Source: Pristionchus mayeri
Taxonomy: Eukaryota; Nematoda; Chromadorea; Rhabditida; Neodiplogasteridae
Direction: 5' to 3'
DNA: 64,000 nucleotides
Assembly (NCBI GenBank): GCA_036245805.1
Contig: BTRK01000006.1
Coordinates: forward strand, 28,090,901-28,154,900
Part shown: positions 45,501 through 57,500 of the stretch, one piece after another
How the letters are laid out: each line of letters starts with the position of its first letter
Position numbering within the stretch: the first letter of the stretch is position 1
Made by a program: the position numbers and the translations under genes
Notes under the pieces: generated by a model
Told to the model about the DNA's origin: nothing
Seen by the model: the letters and a program-made list of their open reading frames with translations, nothing else
The model's database searches: none

Positions 45501-48500
45501 CGCCTCGGGTCCTCTGATCTTGACGAGTTGCAACAGCTTGATGAAATTCTTGCCCAGGATGTCCCCACGACCGTGTGTCACGTACACGTCGCTGGTAGCA
45601 CTCATACCACCATACTCTATCCTTGCAGAGAAACTTCCTCTCAGCCTGAGATCATCTCCATTCGCACAGTTCACTGAGTCATTGGTGGGTCTACAGTCGG
45701 GCTTGCCGAGCTGCTTCCACAATGCATCGAAGATAATCGTGATATCTGCTCCAGTATCGATCGCAATGAGCGTCTCCTGCCCGTTGATCTCTACTGGGAA
45801 ACGGTAGTCCGTAGTGGCGACACTTGCCACTGTGATCGTATTGACCTCTGGGGTCCTGCACACACGTGCGATGTGAACCTTGTTTCGACATCGATTGCAT
45901 CTGGCAGACTTGAAGGGACACTTGGAGCGTCGATGCTCCTCGCTTCCACAGCCGAAACACGCAGATTGTCCTGTCTGGGATGATCTGTCGCTGTCCGCAC
46001 TGCTTTCTCTAGTGTCTCTCTTGTGGTGTCTCGTATCTCTCTTATTATCATTGCTCACTCTCGACTTCCTCCCCACGTAGTTCACTTCTCGATGTGAATC
46101 TGTGATGGTTCGGGAATCTTTCTTGAGCTGCGAGATGTCATTGAACACCACTAGCAGATCACTCAGAGTGCATTCCTTGCCCTTCTGCTGGGCAGTCAGC
46201 ATCATCTTCAGATAGATGTCAGAGTATCGTGGTAGGTCGAGTGCGTGCAGGAACGTGAGCACTTTCCACTCATCTACCGTAGCCTCTTTCACTTGCGCAT
46301 TCTCCACCGTCTGGTTAACGCGCGCAGCGAGTACTCTGACATCATCGATGCCCTCTCTGCTCATTTTCAGATCCAGCATTGATCACCGTCTATCGAAGAT
46401 TGACGTGTTGTCACCGAACAACGTCAACATCTTCTCCTTGACTTCCTTGAGAGTCATATCGATTCACTTTACAGGGGCTACCGACTCCGTGAACGTCCTC
46501 TCAACTGACGTCGTCACGTGTCTGAGCATGAGTCTGATCTTCTTCACTTCATCCCACTCCTTGAGATCAATCTCGAAGATGCCCTCATGACGGTTCCACC
46601 ATCTCTCGAATGTCGATCCATCCTCCGGGGAGTAGACAAACTCCTGGATTCTCGATTCGATGGCATTCACTGAGGCAATCGATGTTTCGTTCGATCGATT
46701 CCCGGCCTCAGAATTGCTCTCACTCTGCTTCTGGAGAAGCTTGGCCATCATCGCCATAGTCGCTTTCATGTCCTGCATGTCATTCAAAAAGGCATTCTGT
46801 TCCTGAGTTTCATCTACTACCTCTCCCATTTCTTCCCGTTCCTTATCGGTCTGAGTACCAATAGAAAACTCTACTGATCGCAATCAGTGGGAAATAATCG
46901 AGCAGGGACTCCGGCGAGGGTATGAGAATAAAGAGAATGTCTGTCGAGCTTTAGGTTGTTGAGTGGCAATGATACCCTAGGATCACTTCACCAAACCAGC
47001 CTCCAGCCACGCGCTCTTTAATCGCAATGAAAAAATCGAGCAGCGCCTCCGGCGTACCTCGACAAATCACTGTTCTCAAATCTCGGATCTAGCCACGCAC
47101 ATAGAAGTGGCACACCGGTAAGAATTGCAGAGCACCGCACAGAGAAGGTGCTCTGACGGACGCACAGAGAAGTCCGATTTCAGGCAAGGAACACAAAGAA
47201 AAATTAAACGAAAACAAAGAAAGCGAAAAAAATCACTTCCCTGAGTCCGAGTTGATCCTGATCGCCAGTATGTTGTGTATTCCTGTGCTGATACCCGATG
47301 GAGCGTGGAGTAGATAATACAGTTTATTTAGACGACGTTAAATCCAGTAGACAAAACTACGATCACGTTACAAAACGTGAGAGAAGAGAGAGAGCGCGAG
47401 ACAAGGAAGTCTCTAGAAGGAACGCGGGAATTCGGGAGCACGCTATTTACAGTAACATGCAATTCTATTACTAGCGTACTTGAATAATGTGGGTTACGGC
47501 GTGTCATACTTATGATTTAAATAGGGTTGCTTGCTTATCATATTTACTATACAACAATGTTATTCGCGAGCGCTCTTCGCTCGAGCGATTAATGATTGAC
47601 GAGCGCGGTCCCCCTCAGGCACTTTTCAGAAAGTGTACACCGGCACCCGGAGTCGCGAAATCGCGGCCTACTCTCTCAACGCGAAATATTTTCTATAGCT
47701 GAGAGCGAGTACATCACCCATTATCACTGGAACCCATTGACGTCGTGGTGTAGTGGATAGCGCGTTTGACCATTGTTTTTGCAGTCGTGGGTTCGAATCT
47801 CGACTCTTTCAAACATTTTGCAAAATGTTCATACATAGTCATGTAGTCAGAGTATTACACCACGACACCGACGAGATAGTTCCAGTGAGAATGGGTGATG
47901 TACTCGCATCAGCTATAGAAAATTTCGCGTTGTAGTTTGACCGAATGAACAAGTTAAAATGTGGATAATTTTTTCTAGATTTCTATTTTCATGAAAATGT
48001 TGATTTTGTGAGAAATATCGATTTTCCAATGACCTACTGTAAACTATGACACACCCAAGGGGTGGATGATTAGATTTGTAATCATAAAATATGACTATAT
48101 GCGAAATTTCATGAAGATCGGATCGGACAAGTTTAAGGCAAGTCATATTTGAAAAACACCAAGGTGATAGAATTATATTCGCTACTGTATATTCAATAGA
48201 GCTTACACACATGACCAATAATTGATGAAATAATCAGCAATTTAGAGGAAGTGATACTAGATTTTCAGGACTAATGGACTAATGACAACGGTATACGTAG
48301 CATAGCATAATCGCGTTCGCTATTCTTAAATATGTAATTATCCCACCTTTTGATGCATAGTAGATTCACTCTCTGCTCATTAAAGAGTGTAAAAATAAAG
48401 AAAACCTTAAAATCGCTTAAATTTTAGCTACTGTGCACAACACGCTAAAAAAGATCATCATGATTTTTCTACAGTTCGCTGAATTGGATTTCTCTATTTT

Positions 48501-51500
48501 TTTATTTCTCTATAATTAATTGATGCCGTAGAACAGTTCAATTGCGAATTGGAGAGGGGAACCCCTTAGAACGATTGCTATCTAATTAATGCAGAATATT
48601 ACAATATTCAAGGACCTAGAGCATTTTTTTCGCTAAATTGGATTTTTTATTTTATTTTTCAGAATCATCCTTGCTACCTGCTTTTCGCAATACCTAAAAA
48701 AAGGAAAGGGGCACCTCCCAGAAATATTTTTAAACCGAATAAAACCATGTTACCACTGTAATTTGAATTGCCGGGCGATTAGGAAATAGCGAGCCTTGCA
48801 CAATCTTTTCCCGGTTTTAAGATTTTTAATTTACAGATGGTGGTCCCTAGCTTTCTTCATCTCGTTTTATAATTCCCATTCATCTCTCACTTAATTATTC
48901 CTCTTTTGATTTCTAACCCTCGACGAGCGGGCCTGGAGGCGGATTCCTCTTCGACCCCAAAAACATCTTCTGGTACAAATGGTAAATCCCCATGAACAGA
49001 CGTTTCGTTAGCATAATCGATAAGCATAATACGCAGATTCAGGAAATGGACCATATTTCTACGTATCAGATCTCTCCCGTTTTGCTCAATTCGTACGCGG
49101 ATGACATCATATCAATGATCTAGTCGGCCCAAATGGAAGTGAAGGCAGTACCTTTCGCTGATCGTACGTTCCTCTCCCTAGGATAGTCGCTACTTGCGAC
49201 AGCAGATCCTCGTTCACAGCAACCATTTTCCGTCTTGAGGGAGGGTCGATTATAACTGAATGAGAAATCTACCATTAATAACAATATTGCATATATCTCA
49301 GCTGATTATTTACTGAAATTGTAAACACATTCATTCTTGTGCAAAAATATGATTATAATTTTTGGTTAAAATGACCTCCCAAAATCCAGCAAGCATCAGC
49401 ACAAGTCTCGGACTGAGAGAGAATAATTCTCATCGATTCAAGAATGCCGCACTCCAGGAATCCTGCAGGGAACACTTTTACAATTAGAACAAAGCTCTGC
49501 ATATCACGAGTTTCATCGTAGAATCGCCAAGTTTCTCCACAACCTGTGTACCAATGTCACATCGATTTTCGAAAGACTCTGTACAGGCGAATTTTGAACC
49601 AGAGTAAGAGAGGTGGTAGATCAAAAGCCTTCCTAGCACATCAGATCCAAACTTGACTCCGACTCCCCGCCTTTCGTTGTTATCTCCATATTCTGTCTGG
49701 GAAAAAACGAGATTGGAATATGAAATGTGTGTATTGAAGTGCTCTTCAAGGTTTGAATATCACGCCTCTCACGAGAGAATCGGGACAACAGATTGACATT
49801 GAAAAATGAAATGTTCCAGTTTTTCTGCTCATTAGTTCCGGATTGGGTTGTAGAAGATCCTCCTAATTTGTTTCGAGCATATTAGATCTTGCAGCTGCAG
49901 CAGGCTGCTGCAATGTTCTTGGAACGGACATTCGATTTAAAGGATTTCGCATATAAAATTGATGATATTTATACGCAGAAGTGTTTTTATGATCAAATGA
50001 AAGATTTTGGCACATATCGTTCATTTTTCACTTTTACGACCGTTGCAGCAGAGCCAATTCAGGTAAGTTTTTATTTTATAACTTCAATGTAGATTTTTCC
50101 CCCACTCCAAACTTTCTCAGATTGTAGAGCTTGAAATTCTGTACCTGCCTGATTTTTGGCGTGATTTATTTCGACGGTCTTGGTACTTTCCTACAGCGCA
50201 GAATGCATCGTAATGGGCTGCACGGCATTCTAGGGGAGAGATTGGATTCTAAAGATCGCAGGTTTGACTACCGGCCATGGAAACCAACATTTTTGCTAAC
50301 CTATTTGTTGATTATAATTATGCTTTATGTTGGTTCATTATTCCGAGTTCGTGTATCAAGTGCGCAAAAAAATTTTTCCATGGCCGGGACTCGAACCCGC
50401 GATCTTTAGAATCCAATCTCTCCCCTAGAATGCCGTGCAGCCCATTACGATGTATTCTGCGCTGTAAGAAAGTAGCAAGACCGTCGAAATAAATTACGCA
50501 TAAAGTCAGGAATGTACAGAATTTCAAGCTCTACAATCTGAGAAAGTTTGGAGTCAGTGGTGGGGGGGGAATCTATGTTGAAGTTATACAATAAATACGT
50601 ACCTGACTTGGCTCTGCTGCAACAGTCGCAAAAGTGAAAAATGAACGAGATGTGCCAAGATCTTTCATTTGATCATAAACACATTTTTGTGTATAAATAT
50701 CATCAACTTTACATGCGAAATACTTTAAATCGAATGTCCGTTCCCAGAACTTTGAAGTAGTCTGCTGCAGCTGCAGCACAAGGTAAAAATCTGAAACTTA
50801 AGTTTTAGTCTAACCCCGTCAACTACTATCAGGTTGATTCATAAGTTTCGCTCCAAGACTTTTCTATAGTTTTCTCGCTTGTGGTTCAGTTGTATTCGGG
50901 ACTACTTTGGCATTATTTGAGGGACAATAGATGCACATAAATTATTTGTGAATCAGTTCCACTTCGTTCCGCAGTAAAAAAATATTTTTCGAAAAAGTGA
51001 CGAATTGTCCGGTTTTTGAGTAGTGTGTTCAAGCCGCAGCTTAAACAAAACGAATGTGGTACAATCGCTATATTTTGATGAAGTCAGTAAATGAGGGTCA
51101 GTGATTCCGATAAATACTTGAAAACGGAATTTCAGACTCTCTCGAAGAGCGAATGTAGTCAAAATTAGCGAAACCTGCCATCAAATTTCGATTTTGCGAT
51201 TATTCCAAATGTGGCTTTTGAATGGAATACTGAATCTCCACAATTATTTAAGGGTAGCATTCACATGATATGCTCTTCCACTTCTGATAAATTTAAGGCC
51301 ATTAGCTCGTTCATCAGAAATGCGCTGCTCCAAGAAACAAATTTCGCAATATGCAACAGATCATAACTATGAAATTCCTGCCTATCCGGTCAGGCACTTT
51401 CAAGGCTGATCCGATGCACGTCTATTATATGAATGCCATTCGAAATAGTTTACGAAAATAGTGTTGTTGTGGCGCTATCATGATTACGCAATCAGTACCA

Positions 51501-54500
51501 TTCCATCAAATTGGCTTTGCCAAATTTCAAGTTTGTGGTATTTCGGTCCTTGACATTCCAGTAGAATCGATTGATCACGTATGAGTATATGTGCGCTATG
51601 GAGAGCGCACATGCACTAATATCACGCAAAAAAGAATGAGAGAATTCATAACATTCGAAGTAAATAATAGTTCAAAAACTTCAGGCGTGAAAATATACCG
51701 AAACTTATGAATCAACCTAATAAAAGGAAACATAAGAAACACGATTTCGAAAAATTCGAATGTCAATGGAAATAGCCAGTTTGTCCCGATTATCTCGTGA
51801 GAGGCGTGATATGTCCGAATCGATTGATAACACATGGCGTTGCATGTCAAATCATTCGAAAAATATGATACCTATCAAAATTTTGTCTTATTTGATAGGG
51901 ATAGTCGAGAGCTCTCGAATAATATGATGAATACTAAAGCACCTACTAAAGCCGGATTTGAAATACAGTTTGTACGAAAATACTACCTTTAATCCATCGC
52001 TCTTTCATTTTCGATGTATTGCGTGGAATGATTCGTAATTACCTTATATCGCATTGTCTTTCTCGAGTGGGTGGGTCACAATGCATGGAAAATGAAAGAA
52101 CGAGGGTTTAAAAGAAGAAATTTTTTTTATTTTCGGACAAAACTGCATATCATAACGGCTTTAGTAGGGCATTTAGCATATCATTCGAGAGCTCTCTATG
52201 AGCCTTATCCAATGATACAACATTTGGATAGGCTCCATATTTTGTGGATGATTTGGCATGAATCATGTGCCATGAGCTATCAATCGAGATGGATATTTTC
52301 TAATTTTGAAGAGCATTCCAAAACATATTTCATGTCAATTTCGCTTTTTCCAGGCCTACTATGAACGCAAAAAACAGAAACGGAGTCGGAGTCAATTTTT
52401 GATATGATCTATTAGGAAGGCTTTTGATCTACCCCCTCTCTTTCTCGTGTTAAAATGTCCCGTATCACCCCTTTCAAAGTAGAATCGCAAACCTCCTTTC
52501 ACATGGAAAATATTACCCCAAATTTTTCATCGATTTTCGATAGACCCTGTATCCCCGTATACAGGCACCGACAATCAGCCACCGAATAGTGTTCCGCAAG
52601 TGAGACAATTGAAGAGACGATAAAGCATAGGATCCATTGTGGTCTCCATTTGTTATTGGAGACGAGAGACGTCTCCCTCATTTTAATATTGTTTTGTTTG
52701 CGTCTCCATTATTGCATTCAAATTTAGAGAGTCGTCTCTCCCCATTCCATTCCCTTCCTCTCGCTACGAGCTGTTCCTTGTTTACGAAAAATGAGAAAGA
52801 AATTTCAATTGTGACTATTGTCATTCACGAACAATGGAAAAAGAGACGTCTCTCGAATTGCCTCCCTCTCATTTCTGACCGAGAGACGTCTCCGCGAGAG
52901 ACAGGAATGAGGGGATACAATAATTCAATTACAGTCTCGAAAAAGAATTGTTTCACTTGCGGAACCCTAGAATACACCTGACAAGGGAATGGTCACTGCT
53001 CAAGGTAAAATTATGGAAAGTGACATATCTGGTGTTCATCTATGCCATGAGGACATCCGAAAACCGTTTTCAAAAAATCCCCATTTTGATCTTTGAACTT
53101 GAAAAATCGATTGGAAAATTTCCCTCAAATTTAGCGTTAAATTTTCACCCACTCTCAGGAGAGGTGGGATGTATGTTGACTGGCGTAGTGGTCTATGGCG
53201 CTTGATGTGGGCCCAATGAACTTTTTCAGTTCGATCCCATTCATGCGCATTCGGTTTTGCCATTTTTTATAAAGTGCGGTATTATGCCAAGCAGTCACAT
53301 CAACTCTTTTTATCACGAGATCAAACAACACTGTGTGACTCGATTACATAACATTTGGATCAATGGGCCTTTACGCAATAGGGACTGAAAAAAACATCTT
53401 ACCGCTCTTTATAAAAAAATGGCAAAACCGAATGCGCATGAATGGCATCGAACTGCAAAAGTTCATTGGGCCCACAGCCAGCGCCTTATACCACTACGCC
53501 ACTCAACACACATCCCATCTCTCCTGAGAGTGGTTGAAAATGAAACGCTAAATTTGAGGGAAATTTTCCAATCGATTTTTCAAGTTCAAAGATCAAAATG
53601 GGGATTTTTTGAAAGCGGTTTTCGGACGTCCTCATGGCATAGATGAACACCAGATATGTCACTTTCCATAATTTTACCTTGCGCAGTGACCCCTTGTGAG
53701 CAATAATGAAAAATGAACATACTATCAATGAAATCCCTCGATTCTTCGAACAGTGAGACAATGGTTTGGACTAGAGGACAGAGCAAGTGAGTTGGTGACG
53801 AGGAGATGAGAGATACCAGGGTGGGAATTATCTCGTCGAGAATCAACTGAAAACAGCCATTCCTACTTGTTTGAAGTCCAGAGCGAACAAATAAACACGC
53901 CGAATTGTAAAGCATGGACCTTTCATATTGAATTGACCAATCCCTCACCTTACATGGGTTTGGTCTCTGGACACATCTCCCGATCTTCACAAAAAAATTT
54001 AGGGTATTCTAATTCGAGTACGCTGATTTCAAATCCGTTGTCAAAATCTGCCAAATAGGTCACTGAAGAAATCAATACTTTGTGTAAAAAGATCGCTATC
54101 TATTCGACTTTCATGTGCTTTGTTGACCGAACGACACGATTTTGTAATAATATATTCGAGAAAAAAAATTTGTTTTCATGCTTTGTCATTGATCACTGTC
54201 ACAAGAACGAAAAGCAAAATTAATATGCAATTGATGGATGTCCAAACCCCCGATGTCTGGGCTATGCTCCCCCATCCACTCCACTCGGGGATAAGACATT
54301 TCGGAAAAACAAAATCAGAAACCACCAGTTCAGAAAGTTCAGAAAAACCCAACTGACAAGGATAGGCCGCCGAGTGTCCAAGCAGTTTCTGGAAACCTTT
54401 TATACCATAAGTGTCCCATCTATAGGGGTGCTCAAAACTGCAGTCAGTTTTTGCTGAGGAGGTCTTGTTTTCTTGAAACGGTCGATAATCTGTTTCAATG

Positions 54501-57500
54501 GCAAGTGATTGGAAACGAGCGCATCTCTTCTCTCTGAGCACTGTCCCAACCGAGGTTGTGGTGTAGTGGGGAAGGCGCAAGCCTATAATACATATGGATG
54601 TGGGTTCGGTCCCCGCTGCCCTCGTCACTTTTGCTACCTTTTAGAAGTTGGAATATTATATTTTAATGAGCAAAAAACAATAAAAGCATTGATAATCCTC
54701 GCCCGAGCCAAAATACCACCTTACCTAATCATCACGTCACTCCCGTACCATGTAAATGTTGGTGAATAAAGAATAAGAATAAGAATAAGAATAATATGAG
54801 GCCAGTTACACTGTGTGGAGGCACATCAAACACTGTGTGGAGGCACATCAAAATTTCGAAAACTTGGGGAAATGGGTTTCCGAGGGTGCTGATCATCGTG
54901 GTCTACTTCATTTTGCACCAAACCGACCGGTGCAGGGCTGCATCTTCTAAAAGTTAGGACATAAAATGTATGATGGACATGCTGGCTTCGGGCACTTGGG
55001 ATCATCATAGGGAGAACGCCGAACATAAGCACTTCTCTGCCCCAGTGCAAGGAAGGCGGCGTGGGGGGGGGGGTAACCATAGGTGGGCGGGGGTTGAAGC
55101 TGGAAATCGAAAGCCGGGGGTGTTTAGGGTCAAAAAGGGGGGGTGATCGTAAACGATCGTTGCTGTGACAAAATTTTCCAAAAACCGGGGGTGTCCAATC
55201 CGAAAATCGGGGGTGTTTCACAGCTGGATTCGATGATGCCCACCTATGGGGGTAACTTTCTTCGATAATTCGCAAGGAAGCTCGCTCATGACCAAATACA
55301 TTTTGACTGCCAAAGTGTCATCAGAACGAAGAGTCGGCAATACAGTATAAGCGTGAATAGAGGATGATTACGACTCCGTCGAGATCACCACCTGGGAAAT
55401 CATAGACGTATAAACACAAAAGCATATTATCAATGCTTTTATTGTTTTTTGCTCATTAAAATATAATATTCCAACTTCCAAAAAGTAGCAAAAATGATGA
55501 GGGCAGCGGGGACCGAACCCACATCCATATAGACTTGCGCCTTCCCCACTACATCACAACCTCGGTTGGGACAATGCTCCGAGAGAAGAGTAAAGAGAGA
55601 TGCGCTCGTTGCCAATCACTTGCCATTGAAACAGATTATCGATCGTTTCAAGAAAACAAGACCTCCTCAGCAAAAACTGACTGCAGTTTTGAGCACCCTA
55701 TAGATGGGACACTTATGGTATAAAAGGTTTCCAGAAACTGCTTGGACACTCGGCGGCCTATCCTTATGAGTAATTTCATTTGAGAAATTGCCACTTCAGA
55801 AACGGGCGTTTCAGAAAAAAAAATTTCGAAAATTTTTAGCCGTGACGCGCCGCGTTGCGCGAGCGCGCACACGTCTTTGGAAGCCATTTTCACATGATTT
55901 GAGGATTATTGTTTAATTTCTGTTTATCAAATAGACTTCAGATGATGCTGAAAAATTAAAAAATGTTAATAGAAATACAATAAAATAAATATTAAGACAC
56001 CAAATAATTAAAATTTCTGAAAGTCGCTTTCTGAATTGGCATTTCTGAACCGGTCATTTCTGAAATGAAATTTCTGAAACGTCTTTTTCTGAAAAATCAT
56101 TTCTGAAGTGGTAATTTCTGATTTTGTTTTTCCGAAATGTCTTATCCCCCTCCACTCGACCACCCCTGATATGAGGAGAAGCGCCATCATAGCTGTCCAG
56201 CAGTGGCGGCGACATCGCGACTAGGGTGGCTGAAATGGATCAACGGGTCGCTATTTAGAGGGCCTCGGCAGGACAGAGACGGATGAGACGGTTAACCGTC
56301 CCCTCTGGCAGTCCTACCCTCTCTATTCACTATGGAGAGAGACACTCTCGTCTCTCTCTCCCTCCCCTCACGGATGACCCGTATGAGAGAGTAAACAAAA
56401 CGGTTAACCGTGATCCATTTCAGCCACCCTAATCGCGACCATTAACCCGGGTTCATGGGTTATTTGGCAGGTGGTCGGGAAACTTCAGTCGTGGAAGATA
56501 GACCTAAGGTGCCATAACCTTCACAATCTACAGTAGCCCAACTTGTATTTGTCGGCTACCGAAACCCGTACTACCGTAATCTGAGTACTGTACGCACACC
56601 AAGAAGTGGAAACATAGTCGGAAGGTGGCGGTCAAGGATGCGAAAACATTCACTGTCCTACCGTATTCTGATTACAGTAACCCAAATACAGTACCCTCAA
56701 TAGCTATCGTGAACTGACTTAATTTTGAAAATTGGATTTAATAATTAGTTCCTTGTACCTACAGCATCGGCTTCAACTAAGCTTAAAAAATTTCATTACC
56801 GTAACACAAGCCACCGTAATCGGGATACGGTAGCCACACCAAATTGTGCAAATTGAGACAAAAAATACCAAAATTTGGACAATTAGTCCGTGAATGGCGT
56901 GTAAGGGACAAAATAACTCGACTGTCGTACTGTAGCATGCTTACAGTACCCTCACTAGCTATCATTGCTATCATGGACTGATTTTTTAAAAAATTTTTTT
57001 TATAAGAAATCAGTTTTTTGTTTCTTTGAAATCGACAACTGGAAATACAAATTTTAATTTCCGTATCCCAAACTACAGTAACCAGGGTACGGTACCGCTT
57101 CAAATGTGTATTTTTTGTCTCAATTTGCACAATTTGGTGTGGCTACCGTATCCCGATTACGGTAGTTTGGGTTACGGCAATGAACTTTTATAAGCTTAGT
57201 AGAAGCCGATGCTGTAGGAACTAATTATTAAATCCAATTTTCAAAATTAAGTCAGTTCACGATAACTATTGAGGGTACTGTATTTGGGTTACTGTAATCA
57301 GAATACGGTAGGACAGTGAATGTTTTCGCATCCTTGCCCGCCATCTTCCGACTATTTTTCCACTTTTTGATGTGCGTACAGTACTCAGATTACGGTAGTA
57401 CGGGTTTCGATAGCCGACAAATACAAGTTGGGCTACTGTAGATTTTAAAGGTTATGACACCTTAGATCTATCTTCCACGACTGAGGTTTCCCGACCACCT

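Larger units (their letters stand above)
44522..47556 (-). mobile_element. LTR retrotransposon, non-autonomous, identical LTRs
   Basis: Two 286-bp LTRs (44522-44807, 47271-47556) are identical by eye; they start TGTTGT and end ACAACA. The flanks atgtt are identical (44517-44521, 47557-47561). Read on the minus strand, a primer-binding site and polypurine tract lie inside the LTRs as expected. The internal region has gag and protease but no reverse transcriptase or integrase. It sits in an importin-alpha intron in the same transcriptional sense. Confidence 0.95.

Noticed and set aside
47745..47815. tRNA gene
   Set aside because: The T-stem does not pair fully and the sequence lies in the loop of a foldback.
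54551..54617. tRNA gene
   Set aside because: A- and B-boxes are good, but the acceptor and anticodon parts do not pair as in a working tRNA and the copy is mirrored in the other arm. Better explained as a tRNA-derived repeat.
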